From NCBI GenBank assembly GCA_965218235.1, contig OZ244596.1, positions 1,736,001 through 1,800,000 of the forward strand: a stretch of DNA of 64,000 bases. Direction: 5' to 3'. How positions within the stretch are numbered: position 1 is the stretch's first letter; each line of letters opens with the position of its first letter. Both the position numbers and the translations under genes were made by a program. This document shows positions 51,185 to 60,936 of this stretch, piece after piece. This DNA comes from CADCWK01 sp965218235. Lineage in GTDB: Bacteria; Chloroflexota; Chloroflexia; Thermomicrobiales; UBA6265. A model generated the notes under the pieces. The model made no database searches. It worked only from the letters and a program-made list of their open reading frames with translations, and had not been told where the DNA came from.

Positions 51185-53686
51185 ATGGTATCGATCTCCC
51201 CAGGGCCGCCGCGGCCGCGATCCGGGCCGGCATCGCCCCCCGAGGTCACCGCGATCCTGACGATGAGCGAGCGCGCGTGTCCGCCCGCCCTCACTTCCCT
51301 GATCGGCCGGGAGGGAGACCTCGCGGCGCTCACCGGTAGGCTGTCCGAGCCGCATACCCGATTGATCACCATCACGGGTCCGGGCGGCGTCGGCAAGACA
51401 ACCCTCGCCGTCGAGGTGGCCCGGTTGGTCTGCGAGCGGACCGCGGCGCGGGTCGAGGTCGTCCCCCTGGCCGCGATCCTGGTTCCGGAGCTGCTCCCCG
51501 CGACGATCGGCCGGACATTCCGGGGGACGACGCCGGACACCCCGGCCCTGGTCGCGATGCTCGATCGCGTGACGCAATCGACCCCGCTCGTGCTCCTGCT
51601 GGACAACTTCGAACATCTGCTCGATGGTGCCCTGATCGTTGGCGAGATGCTGGCGGGCTGTCCGAACGTCCGGATCATCGTCACCAGCCGGGAGCGGCTC
51701 CGGTTGCGGGGCGAGTATGAGTACGTCCTCGCCCCCCTGGGGCTGCCCCTGGCCGGCACCGGGACCGCGACGGACGTCGAGTCCGTCGCCACCTCGCCGG
51801 CCGTCACGATGTTCGTCGAGCGGATCCGGGATGTCCGGGCCGGCTTCCAGTTCGACGCGAGTAACGCCGGCCATATCGCCGAGCTCTGCCGGCGGCTGGA
51901 CGGCCTGCCGCTCGCGCTGGAACTTGCCGCCGCCCGTACCAAGGCGCTGCCGCTCTCCTTCCTCGTCGCCCGGCTGGACCACAGCCTCGCCCTGTTCGAC
52001 CGCGGCCCCCGCGATCAGGTCGACCGCCATCAGACGCTCTCCGCCGTTGCCGCCTGGTCCTACGCCCTCCTGACACCTGACGAGCAGCGGACCTTCCGGC
52101 GTCTGGCGGCGCTGCCCGGTGCGTTTCCACTGGCAGCGGCGCTGGCCGTCTGCGCCGATGGGCCCGCACCGGCGGGAAGCAGCCAGGATGGGACCGGACC
52201 GAACCAGGCCGACCTCGGTGCAGTCCTCGGGATGCTCAACCAGCTGACATCGCTGGTCGACAAGAGTCTGCTCAACCAGGCGCCGCCCGACGACCGCCCC
52301 GGCGATGAGCCCTGGTTCACCATGCTGGAGACGCTGCGCCAGTTCGGCCTCGAGCGGCTCCGGGAGGAGGGGGAGGAGGCGAACACCCGTTTCCGGCATG
52401 CCCGCTGGGTCGTGGCGGCCGTCGTCGCGGCCAGTTCGCCGGCACCGAGCGCTTCCGTCCCTCCGATCCAGTTCCGGTTCTGCGCTGTCCATCTGCCCGC
52501 CATCCGGGCCGCCCTGAACTGGCTGGAGGCGACCGGGGATCTCGGCTCGCTCGTCCTCCTCGCGACGCGGGTCGAACCGTTCTGGATGCTGCGGTCCTTC
52601 CGAATGGAGGGCATCACCTGGTGCCGGCGCATCCTCGCCCACCCTGCCTTCGGCGACCTGCCGGCCGGGGATCGGGGCGGAATCTGGCTGATCGCCGCCA
52701 ACCTCGCCCGGACCCAGGCGATGCTCCCGTACTCGATGGGTTGCGGCAAGGAGGCACTGGCAGCCTTCTCGGCGGCCGATCACGCGCTTGGTGTTGCCGC
52801 GACCGAGAACCTGCTTGGTGCGATCGCCCGGACGGGTGGCGACCTGGAGCGGGCCCGCCATCACGCTCAACGAGCGCTGGACCTATTCGAACCGTTCGGC
52901 GACGCCCACTGGCGGGCTCTGTCCCGTTGTAACCTCGGTGCCGTCCTCCTCCACGCCGGTGAGATCGATCGAGCCCACGTCCTGCTGCTGGCATCCGAGG
53001 CGCTCTACCGCGGTCTGGACAATGCCTGGGGGATCGGGACGACCCTCGTCAACCTCGGGATCGTCGCCCGTGCCCAGCGCCGCTATGGCGATGCGGTCCA
53101 GGCCTACCGCGAGGCCTTCCGGATCTTCGAGACGATCCGGCCCCGCGAGAGCCTGATCGACATCGTCAGCTGGGTCGCCGTGATCGCGGGCGACTGTGGC
53201 CTCCACGCCGATGCTCTCCGCCTGCTGGCGGCGATCGAGGTCAACCGGGCCGCGATCGACTACCACCTCGAGGTGCCCTACGACGTGATCTCGCGCCAGA
53301 CGGGGAATCGAGCCCGGGCGGCGCTGCCACCGGACGTCGCCACCGGAGCGACCGTCGCTGGCGAGCGCCTCTCGTTCGCAGCCCTGATCGCGGCGGCCGA
53401 TTCGCTGCTCGATCAGATCGACCGCTGCCTCGTCGAGCGGTCGACCGGTCGCGAGGGCAGCCGCCTTGCCCCGGCCGGACGGCTCGCGACCCGGTTCGGC
53501 CTGACCCACCGGGAGATCGAGGTTCTCGCCCTGATCGCGGAGGGCATCTCCGACCGGGAGGTCGGCGAACGCCTGTTCATCAGCCCACGGACGGCGATGC
53601 GGCACGTCGCCAACATCCTGCTCAAGCTTGACGTCGGCAGCCGGACCGCGGCGGCGTCGCTCTACCTGCGCGAGTCCGCGACGTAG
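51185..53686 (+). CDS. LuxR-family regulator with STAND-type ATPase
   Basis: 833 aa, ATG 51185. 'LITITGPGGVGKTTLAVEVA' is Walker A (about residue 65-73), 'PLVLLLDNFEHLLDG' Walker B, and 'VRIIVTSRERLRLRGE' the sensor typical of LuxR-type AAA/STAND ATPases. The middle holds TPR-like helices ('NLGAVLLHAGEIDRAHVLLL'). The C-terminus is a LuxR HTH: 'LTHREIEVLALIAEGISDREVG...SPRTAMRHVANILLKL'. Integrates a signal through ATP and oligomerisation; its position before the surface protein at 54001 makes that gene a candidate target. Confidence 0.9.
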   Translation: MVSISPGPPRPRSGPASPPEVTAILTMSERACPPALTSLIGREGDLAALTGRLSEPHTRLITITGPGGVGKTTLAVEVARLVCERTAARVEVVPLAAILVPELLPATIGRTFRGTTPDTPALVAMLDRVTQSTPLVLLLDNFEHLLDGALIVGEMLAGCPNVRIIVTSRERLRLRGEYEYVLAPLGLPLAGTGTATDVESVATSPAVTMFVERIRDVRAGFQFDASNAGHIAELCRRLDGLPLALELAAARTKALPLSFLVARLDHSLALFDRGPRDQVDRHQTLSAVAAWSYALLTPDEQRTFRRLAALPGAFPLAAALAVCADGPAPAGSSQDGTGPNQADLGAVLGMLNQLTSLVDKSLLNQAPPDDRPGDEPWFTMLETLRQFGLERLREEGEEANTRFRHARWVVAAVVAASSPAPSASVPPIQFRFCAVHLPAIRAALNWLEATGDLGSLVLLATRVEPFWMLRSFRMEGITWCRRILAHPAFGDLPAGDRGGIWLIAANLARTQAMLPYSMGCGKEALAAFSAADHALGVAATENLLGAIARTGGDLERARHHAQRALDLFEPFGDAHWRALSRCNLGAVLLHAGEIDRAHVLLLASEALYRGLDNAWGIGTTLVNLGIVARAQRRYGDAVQAYREAFRIFETIRPRESLIDIVSWVAVIAGDCGLHADALRLLAAIEVNRAAIDYHLEVPYDVISRQTGNRARAALPPDVATGATVAGERLSFAALIAAADSLLDQIDRCLVERSTGREGSRLAPAGRLATRFGLTHREIEVLALIAEGISDREVGERLFISPRTAMRHVANILLKLDVGSRTAAASLYLRESAT

Positions 53687-54000
53687 CGGCCACGACAAAC
53701 CCGGTCCATCTCCCGCCGGTCCGGCGGCCGGAATGAGTAGTTCTACCCATTCGGACCACCCCGGCCAATCTACATACTTTCACCCACGAGCAATGCCGCG
53801 GCGACGGGCACTATGGTCAGGAACGGCTTGCCTGGCCAGGGCGAACTAATGGTGCCGTCACAGCCTCCCTCGATCGTGCCATGAGTGCTCGGGCCGCCGT
53901 AGCGCGTCCCCGAGCGAGATCCGTTCCGGTCGGCCCGGCCGGCCGTCGTCCGTCGTTTCGGTCTGCCTGGAAGTGGTCTGGTATTAGGAGGAGAACGGTC
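53687..54000. other. Leader of the repeat-sortase gene
   Basis: About 310 bp with no gene; small frames lack support. AGGAGGAG at 53986-53993 is an excellent ribosome site for GTG 54001. The region probably holds the promoter of the surface gene. Confidence 0.5.
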
Positions 54001-57000
54001 GTGAATCATCCAACGTCGTCGGTTCCTCGCTGGCTGCGCACCGGAGCGCAGCTGCTCATGACCCTGAGCCTGTTACTCGTACTGATCGGCCCGATCGCCC
54101 AGAGCCAGGCGGCCTCACCGGCCGCCGCGGCTCCGGCGGCGGCGGGCACCGACCCGGACCCGTCCGGAGAGCCGGAGCAATCGCTGGAGCCGGACCCCGC
54201 CGAGCTCCCAGCGGACGACCCCTTTGCGTCGGACGTCGCGGTTCCTTCGGAGGACGTGCCCTCGGACTCCGTTGAGCCGTTCGAGGAGCCGACCACTTAC
54301 GACACCAACATCACGATCTCCAAATGGCTCTGCCCGTCTGGGTACGACTACACCGACCCGGATTCCCGCCCGGACGAGGACTGCACCGAACCGCTCGATG
54401 GCATTTTGTTCGACCTGACGCAGACAGCGCCGGACTCGAACTCCTTCTCCTCGACGACCGGCGAGCAGCAGTCCGGCACGTCGACCTTCAGCGGCTTCGA
54501 CCCGGGCTCCTGGGAACTGACCGAGGTCAGCTCTCCGTACGGGAGCGACGGTTTCCGTGTCTGCGCTGACTTCGGCTTCGGCAATCCTGGCGCTGAGTCG
54601 GCCAATGTCGGCGAGCCCTTCTCGTTCGAGGTGCCGGAGGACGAGCCCTTCAACGGTGTCTGCAACTGGTACAACGTCCCGTCCGGCAACAGCATCACGA
54701 TCGACAAGTGGCTCTGCCCGTCCGGCTACGACGACGCGACTCAAAACGCCGACCCGCAGGTCGACTGCACCGAGGCGCTCGACGGGATCGAGTTCACCCT
54801 CTACGATCAGTCGTCCAGTGAGACGACAGCCACGACCGGGGACGAGTCGTCCGGGCGAGTCGTCTACGACGGGCTCGATCCAGGCGACTACGAGGTCGCC
54901 GAGACCGGTTCACCGGACCCCTACGACCGCTACATCATCCGCTGCTACACCGGGAACCAGGACTGGCTGGCCGACTACGAGACCTACGGGCTCGACGAGT
55001 CGTACCCGTTCTCGTTCCAGGACGGCCAGTCCGTCGACATCTCCTGCAACTGGTACGACATCCCCGGCGGCAACACGATCACGATCTACAAGTGGCTCTG
55101 CCCGGCCAACTACGACTATCAGGCAGAGGGCGCCAGTCCCGTCGCTGACTGCACAGAGGGTGTCGATGGCGTCGACTTTACCCTCTACGGACCAGCGGAT
55201 GACGACGAGGCGACCCTGACGACTGGCAGCGTCGATCCCGGCGCTGTCCGGTTCGAGCAGCTGGATACAGGTGACTACGAGATCGAGGAGTCGAACGCCG
55301 AAGCGTCCTACAGCAGTTCGATCATCCGCTGCGGTGGGAACGAGCCGCTGCTCGACTTTCGGTCGTACCAGCGCGGAGAGCGACTCGGGTTCTTCATCGA
55401 TGACGACGGCTACTTCGGCTTTCCCGACATCGATGGCGTGACCGAGAACATCTCCTGCGACTGGTACAACGTCCCCGCTGGCAACACCATCACGATCGAC
55501 AAGTGGCTCTGCCCCGCCCAGTACGATTACACCGACCCGGAGTCCCGACCGGACGAGGACTGCACCGAGGCGCTCGATGGGATCGACTTCTCGCTGACCG
55601 GACCAGCGGGCGGTCAGACGATGATCGCCACGACGGGAGACGTCGACTCCGGCATCGCCCGGTTCAGCGGATTCGGCGCCGGCGAGTATGAACTGAGCGA
55701 GGTCTCGTCCCCCTACGCCACCGAAGGTTTTCGCGTCTGCAATGACTTCGGCTTCGGTAACCCCGGCGCCGAACCGGCCGTCGTCGGCGAGCCCTTGTCG
55801 TTCGAGGTGCCGACCGATGCACCCTTCAACTCCGTCTGCAACTGGTACAACATCCAGTCCGGCAACAGCGTCACGGTGTACAAGTGGCTCTGCCCGTATG
55901 GCTACGACTACCAGGCCTATCAGGCCAACCCGGAGCTCGACTGCGCCCAGCCGGTCGACGGGGTCGACTTCACGCTGACGCCGACCGGGCCGTCCGGAGA
56001 TCCGATCGTCCGGACGACCGGCTCCGATGGACCGGGCTGGACGACCTTCACCGATCTGGGAGCTGGCGACTACGGGATCGCGGAGAGCCGCTCTCCGTAC
56101 CAGACGCCCGGGTTCCTGAGTTGCTATCTCGAAGGCACCGAATCGACCGGTTATCTCCCGATCGAGTACGGCAATCCGTACCCGTTCACCGTCGACGACA
56201 GCGCGTCCTACCACCTGATCTGCAACTGGTACAACTTCCCCTACGACAACAGCATCACGATCCACAAGTGGACCTGCCCGTATGGCTACGACTACCGGAG
56301 CGGCTCCGCTGATCCTTACGCGGACTGCACCGAGGTCACCAACGCCGTCGAGTTCACGGTCTCGAACCTCGAGTCGACCGACAGCGATGTCACCGGCAAT
56401 GACGGCCCCGGCACGGTCGTCTTCGACGGCCTGTCCCCCGCCGTCTGGAACGTCGAGGAGACGGTCTCCCCGCTCTACTCCGCCGTCGTCACCGGTGATT
56501 GTTACGAGGAAGGCTCCGAGCGCACTGGCAACTACGGCTACGGTGACGGCGTCTGGGACATGGATGTCGAGATCCCGACCGACGCGTCCACCCACTGGGT
56601 GTGCGACTGGTTCAACATGCTGAACCAGGACCCGGGCGACGTCGTCATCTACAAGTGGACCTGCCCGGCCGGATACGACATCTACGGCTACGGCGCCAAC
56701 GCCGCCGCGGATTGCCGCGAGGCGACCAACGGCGTCCGCTACAACGCGACCGGGCCTGGCGGCTACACGTCCCAGTCCGACACCGGCGATGCGATCGACG
56801 GCGCGGTGATGTTCGGCGGGATCGAACCCGGCGACTACACCTTCACCGAGACGCTCCCGACCGACACGCTCTACGTCTTCATCGCCGACTGCACCGGCAC
56901 GAGCGTCGACGTCGTCCACCCTTACCCGCTCTACGTCGGCAACCCGCTGCTGGTCCGGGTCAATCCGGGCGACCGGATCGTCTGCAACTGGTACAACGTG

Positions 57001-58155
57001 CCGAAGCTGCGGGAGGGGACGATCGTCCTGACCAAGTACATCTGCTCGACGCCGACCTACACCAACGCGGTCGACTGCGAGATCTACGAGGGTGGTGTCA
57101 GCTTCAGGCTGCTCTACCGGCAGAGCGGCGACCTGGTCGAGATTTCGACCGGGAAGACCGGCGCCAACGGCCAGCTGACCTGGATGGGTCTCAGCCCCGG
57201 CCAGTACACCGTCCAGGAGGACGGCGGCCCCTACTGTCGCATCACCGCCAGCCAGATCGACCAGGGCTATATCGGCGTCCTGGACGGCACGACGACCTAC
57301 GTCAGCGTCTACAACTGCACCTCGAAGTCGAAGCCGAGCCCGGGGACGAGCACCAGGCCGAAGCCGAGCAATGCCCCACCAGGCAAGTTCCCGAACACCG
57401 GCGTCGATCCGAACGGCGCCGTTGGCCGAGGCACCGGCCCGCTCGCCGGTGAACCCTCGCCGAGTCCGGACCAGACGATCAACCAGACCGACCCGGCCAT
57501 CGGTTCGCCGTCCGGCAGCGTCGAACCGTCCAGTTGCGCCGCGCCGACCGAACCGAACGATGCCGGCAGTCCATCCCCCAGCTCGTCGGGGTCGGCCTCG
57601 CCGTCCACGTCGCCGAGCGAGCGGGAGGTGACCGCCGCCAGCCTCGCGCCTTCACCGGACGCAGACGTGGAGGCCTGCGAGCGCGGCCCGGTCCCGGCCA
57701 ACATCGTCGTCGAGGCGGTCGAGATGAACCTCGACATCGAGGTGATCGAGACCGTCGACGGCGTCATGCAGGCGCCGACTGGCGCCGAGTTCGCCTCCTG
57801 GTACCGCGAGACCAGCCGGCTGGGCGAGGCGGGCCCGATCGTCATCGCTGGCCACCTCAACTACTGGAACACGCCGGAGGGCCCGTTCTACGCCCTGGCC
57901 CAGATGGAAGCCGGCGACCTCATCACCGTGACCGGCGATGATGGCGGCGTCTATCAGTACGTAGTCCGATCGACGGAGCAGTTTCCGTCCGATGCCTCGC
58001 CGAACGAGCTGTTCGCATCCGTCGACCAGAGCGCGGGCGGTGAGACGATGGTCCTCATCACCTGCGGCGGCGAGTGGGACGCCTCGATCAGCGAGTACAA
58101 CGAGCGCACCGTCGTCGTCGCTACCCGCGTCCCGGTGGAAGACAGCCAGGGTTGA
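54001..58155 (+). CDS. Eight SpaA-like repeats, FPNTG motif and C-terminal sortase in one protein
   Basis: 1384 aa from GTG 54001. Signal peptide ('LLMTLSLLLVLIGPIAQSQA'), a Pro/Glu/Asp-rich linker, then eight repeats of about 125-130 aa starting near residues 104, 233, 359, 496, 623, 750, 881 and 1006. Most open 'ITI-KW(L/T)CP..YDY', contain 'DCTE..DGI.F.L', and close 'CNWYN(V/I)P'; about four Cys per repeat recur. The last repeat is shorter ('TIVLTKYICSTPTYTNAVDC'). A Pro/Ser linker holds FPNTG (1130-1134). Residues 1233-1384 form a sortase: His1285 (AGHLNYW), Cys1355 (LITCGGEWD), Arg1369 (YNERTVVV). Class is E/F-like by small size. Joining repeats, a sorting-like motif and the enzyme is highly unusual. 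Confidence 0.85.
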   Translation: MNHPTSSVPRWLRTGAQLLMTLSLLLVLIGPIAQSQAASPAAAAPAAAGTDPDPSGEPEQSLEPDPAELPADDPFASDVAVPSEDVPSDSVEPFEEPTTYDTNITISKWLCPSGYDYTDPDSRPDEDCTEPLDGILFDLTQTAPDSNSFSSTTGEQQSGTSTFSGFDPGSWELTEVSSPYGSDGFRVCADFGFGNPGAESANVGEPFSFEVPEDEPFNGVCNWYNVPSGNSITIDKWLCPSGYDDATQNADPQVDCTEALDGIEFTLYDQSSSETTATTGDESSGRVVYDGLDPGDYEVAETGSPDPYDRYIIRCYTGNQDWLADYETYGLDESYPFSFQDGQSVDISCNWYDIPGGNTITIYKWLCPANYDYQAEGASPVADCTEGVDGVDFTLYGPADDDEATLTTGSVDPGAVRFEQLDTGDYEIEESNAEASYSSSIIRCGGNEPLLDFRSYQRGERLGFFIDDDGYFGFPDIDGVTENISCDWYNVPAGNTITIDKWLCPAQYDYTDPESRPDEDCTEALDGIDFSLTGPAGGQTMIATTGDVDSGIARFSGFGAGEYELSEVSSPYATEGFRVCNDFGFGNPGAEPAVVGEPLSFEVPTDAPFNSVCNWYNIQSGNSVTVYKWLCPYGYDYQAYQANPELDCAQPVDGVDFTLTPTGPSGDPIVRTTGSDGPGWTTFTDLGAGDYGIAESRSPYQTPGFLSCYLEGTESTGYLPIEYGNPYPFTVDDSASYHLICNWYNFPYDNSITIHKWTCPYGYDYRSGSADPYADCTEVTNAVEFTVSNLESTDSDVTGNDGPGTVVFDGLSPAVWNVEETVSPLYSAVVTGDCYEEGSERTGNYGYGDGVWDMDVEIPTDASTHWVCDWFNMLNQDPGDVVIYKWTCPAGYDIYGYGANAAADCREATNGVRYNATGPGGYTSQSDTGDAIDGAVMFGGIEPGDYTFTETLPTDTLYVFIADCTGTSVDVVHPYPLYVGNPLLVRVNPGDRIVCNWYNVPKLREGTIVLTKYICSTPTYTNAVDCEIYEGGVSFRLLYRQSGDLVEISTGKTGANGQLTWMGLSPGQYTVQEDGGPYCRITASQIDQGYIGVLDGTTTYVSVYNCTSKSKPSPGTSTRPKPSNAPPGKFPNTGVDPNGAVGRGTGPLAGEPSPSPDQTINQTDPAIGSPSGSVEPSSCAAPTEPNDAGSPSPSSSGSASPSTSPSEREVTAASLAPSPDADVEACERGPVPANIVVEAVEMNLDIEVIETVDGVMQAPTGAEFASWYRETSRLGEAGPIVIAGHLNYWNTPEGPFYALAQMEAGDLITVTGDDGGVYQYVVRSTEQFPSDASPNELFASVDQSAGGETMVLITCGGEWDASISEYNERTVVVATRVPVEDSQG

Positions 58156-58178
58156 CCAACGCACGATTCGTCTGACGG

Positions 58179-58208
58179 AACTGGCCGGAGCGATCGCTCC
58201 GGCCAGTT
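58179..58208. terminator. 30-bp perfect palindrome after sortase gene
   Basis: AACTGGCCGGAGCGA is followed directly by its own reverse complement, 24 bp after the stop. Its centre is GCGATCGC. It can fold into a 13-15-bp stem with a minimal loop and likely ends the transcript. Confidence 0.7.
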
Positions 58209-58368
58209 CGCGTGCTGAGCGGAGCGGGGAAGATCGATCAGCGAACCACCGTCTGGTAACCGACGGGGCTCCGCGCGGCCTCCGGATACACCGGACATGG
58301 GATGTCAGTCAGAATGGGGCACAATACCGCCCATGATTCGACCGATCGGGAATGGAGGGAGATGCTCA

Positions 58369-58806
58369 ATGACGATGCCGACGGACATCCTGGCCTACAA
58401 CCGGCAGGTGATCGAGACGTTCCGGGCCAACGGACGCCGGAGCGACGGCGGTCCGATGCTGCTCCTGACGACGACCGGCGCCCGGACGGGTCAGCCCCGG
58501 ACATCCCCGATGATGTTCGCCATGCTCTCGGGCCGCATGGTCGTCATCGGCTCGAACATGGGCGCCCCGAGGCACCCCGACTGGTACCACAATCTGGTCG
58601 CCAGCCCGGACGTCACCGTCGAGGTCGAAGGCGAAGCGTGGCCGGCGATCGCGACCACGGTCACCGGCGACGATCGCTCGGGGCTCTGGGACGAACTGCT
58701 TCAGGGCTATCCGTTCTTCGCCGACCACCAGGCGAAGACCACCCGCGAGATCCCGCTGGTCGAGCTCGTTCGTCAGCCACTGGTCGACGAGGCGGGAATG
58801 GAGTAG
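58369..58806 (+). CDS. Deazaflavin (F420)-dependent nitroreductase family protein
   Basis: 145 aa, ATG 58369 after GGAGGGA. 'YNRQVIETFRANGRRSDGGP', 'LLLTTTGARTGQPRTSPMMF', and 'HPDWYHNLVASPDVTVEVEG' are the DDN family landmarks. Uses F420H2 to reduce quinones or nitro compounds; F420 use in this organism is inference. This is the intact relative of the interrupted gene at 32584-33006. Confidence 0.85.
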   Translation: MTMPTDILAYNRQVIETFRANGRRSDGGPMLLLTTTGARTGQPRTSPMMFAMLSGRMVVIGSNMGAPRHPDWYHNLVASPDVTVEVEGEAWPAIATTVTGDDRSGLWDELLQGYPFFADHQAKTTREIPLVELVRQPLVDEAGME

Positions 58807-58917
58807 CGGAATCACACCCTGTCTGGCCCAGGGAGGCTCCTTCCGCTCTCGCCGAACGGGTATCCTTGCCAGCCCAACGGTGAACCCGTGGGAGCGATTC
58901 GGGCGGAGGAGCGCTGG

Positions 58918-59442
58918 GTGAGGGTCGAGGGCACGGTCCGGCGGGACATCGAGCAACTCGCGACGACGATGAACGCCTGGCTCCACGGCGGCAACGACGT
59001 GACGGTCGTGACCGCGGAGTCGCTGACCGGGGGCGGGGTGTCGGCCGCGCTGACGGCGATTCCGGGGACCTCGTCGTACTTCCTGGGCGGGATCGTCGCC
59101 TACTGCAACCCGGCCAAGGCGAGCCTGCTCCATGTGCCGCAGACGGTCCTCGACAGCTTCGGCGCGGTCAGCGCGCCGTGCGCCGGAGCCATGGCCGATG
59201 GGGTCCGGGCGGTCTTCGACGCGACCTTCGCCGTCGCGACGACTGGGATCGCCGGGCCGGGCGGCGCGACTGAGCGCAAGCCGGTCGGCCTCGTCTACGT
59301 CGCCGTCGCCGGGCCGGACGGGACGACCGTCGAGGAGCACCGCTTCCCCGGCCACCGCGAAGCCGTCACCGAGGCCAGCATCCACGCCGCCCTGACGCTG
59401 CTCCACGACCGTGTCCGGATCTGGCTCGACGCCAGAACATAA
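58918..59442 (+). CDS. pncC: Nicotinamide-nucleotide amidohydrolase (CinA C-terminal type)
   Basis: 174 aa from GTG 58918 with GGAGGAG 6 bases upstream. 'VVTAESLTGGGVSAALTAIPG' carries the catalytic Ser, 'FLGGIVAYCNPAKASLL' the Lys, and 'ATTGIAGPGGATERKPVGLVYVAV' the family core. It converts nicotinamide mononucleotide to nicotinate mononucleotide, the same compound that NadC (60937) makes, so both feed NAD synthesis. Confidence 0.85.
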   Translation: MRVEGTVRRDIEQLATTMNAWLHGGNDVTVVTAESLTGGGVSAALTAIPGTSSYFLGGIVAYCNPAKASLLHVPQTVLDSFGAVSAPCAGAMADGVRAVFDATFAVATTGIAGPGGATERKPVGLVYVAVAGPDGTTVEEHRFPGHREAVTEASIHAALTLLHDRVRIWLDART

Positions 59443-59587
59443 CCTGCTGCCTGCCCGATCAGGGAGCGCCCGCGACCTGTGCGGCGGTGGAGATCGGCAC
59501 TATTGTTCGTGCAGCACATGGGCGGCGCGTCCGGCCGCTGGCCGGGGCGCCGCTGTCCTTCACCCATCGATGTCAGGAGTACCCTCC

Positions 59588-60877
59588 GTGCCGACAGCCG
59601 CGAAGCTGTACGAGAAGACCGTTCTGTCCAATGGCGTCCGCGTCGTGACCGGTGAGATGACCGGCGTCCGGTCGGCCTCCCTGATCCTCTACTTCGGAGT
59701 CGGGAGCCGCTACGAGCGGGCCGCCGAGAGCGGCGTCTCCCATTTCCTCGAGCACATGGTGTTCAAGGGCACCGAGCGCCGCCCGGACCCGATCACGATC
59801 TCGCAGGAGATCGAGGGCGTTGGCGGGATCCTCAACGCCGCGACCGGCCGCGAGTCGACCAACTACTGGTTCAAGGTCCCAAGCACCCACTTCGGCGCAG
59901 CCTTCGAGGTCCTGGCCGACATCGTCCGCAACTCCGTCATCGACGCGGCCGAGTTCGCCAAGGAGCGCTCGGTCATCGTCGAGGAGATCCGCTCGGTCAA
60001 CGACTCGCCGGAGGACCTCGTTCACGACGTGATCGACGATCTCGTCTGGGGCGACCAGGGCGTCGGGCGGCCAATCGCCGGGACCGAGGCGACCGTCAAG
60101 GCGATCACGCGGGACGGCATGGTCGACTACTGGAAGCGCAACTACCGGCCCGACCGCCTGGTCATCTCCGCCGCCGGCGACGTGCGCCACGCCGATGTCG
60201 TCGCGCTGGCCGACGAGCACTTCGGCGACCTCGCGGCGACCGCGACGGCGGACGTCTTCGAGCCGACGCGGAACGACCAGTCGTCGGCCCGGGTCCGGAT
60301 CGTCGAGCGCGATACCGAGCAGGCCCAGCTCGTCCTGGCGATGCCGGCGCTGCCCTACACGACCGACGCCCGCTACGTGCAGTCCACGATCGAGGCAGTT
60401 CTGTCCTCCGGGATGAGTTCCCGCCTGTTCCAGGAGATCCGGGAGAAGCGCGGACTGGTCTACTCGGTCTACGCCTACTTCCGGCCCTACGAGGACGTCG
60501 GCCAGGGCGTCTTCTACGCCGGGACCGACCCGGAGCGGATCGACGAGGCGACGACGGCACTGATCGGCGAGATGCGCCGGATGCGGGACGAGGCCGTGCC
60601 GGAGGACGAGCTCCAGCGGACCAAGGAACTGCGCAAGGGGCGGCTCCTGATGGGGCTGGAGGACAGCCGCTCCGTCGCGTCCTGGATCGGCTCGCAGGAG
60701 CTGACCTACGGCGAGATCCGGACACCGGAGGAAGTGACCGAGCGGATTGAGGCGGTCACCGTCGTCCAGGTCCAGGAGCTCAGCCAGCTGCTGTTCCGGC
60801 GGGACGTGATGAACGTCGCCCTCGTCGGGCCGTACAGGGACGCCGACCGGCTGGCGGAGATCGTGGCGGCGCTGTAG
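59588..60877 (+). CDS. M16 family zinc peptidase
   Basis: 429 aa from GTG 59588, AGGAG 8 bases upstream. 'HFLEHMVFKGT' is the inverted zinc motif HxxEH, with the third ligand Glu about 75 residues on ('ERSVIVEEIRSVND'). The C-terminal half ('FQEIREKRGLVYSVYAYF') supplies the substrate-binding Arg-Tyr pair. Homologues process peptides or precursor proteins. One gene with active site, no second inactive paralogue in view. Confidence 0.9.
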   Translation: MPTAAKLYEKTVLSNGVRVVTGEMTGVRSASLILYFGVGSRYERAAESGVSHFLEHMVFKGTERRPDPITISQEIEGVGGILNAATGRESTNYWFKVPSTHFGAAFEVLADIVRNSVIDAAEFAKERSVIVEEIRSVNDSPEDLVHDVIDDLVWGDQGVGRPIAGTEATVKAITRDGMVDYWKRNYRPDRLVISAAGDVRHADVVALADEHFGDLAATATADVFEPTRNDQSSARVRIVERDTEQAQLVLAMPALPYTTDARYVQSTIEAVLSSGMSSRLFQEIREKRGLVYSVYAYFRPYEDVGQGVFYAGTDPERIDEATTALIGEMRRMRDEAVPEDELQRTKELRKGRLLMGLEDSRSVASWIGSQELTYGEIRTPEEVTERIEAVTVVQVQELSQLLFRRDVMNVALVGPYRDADRLAEIVAAL

Positions 60878-60936
60878 AGCATCCAATACACGCACCAGTG
60901 ACGCCCGTGACGGGATTGGGATTCAGGGGGACGGTG

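Noticed and set aside
54910..56919. 669-codon antisense frame in the repeat-sortase gene
   Set aside because: It mirrors the repeat pattern of the plus-strand gene and has no ribosome site or domain of its own.
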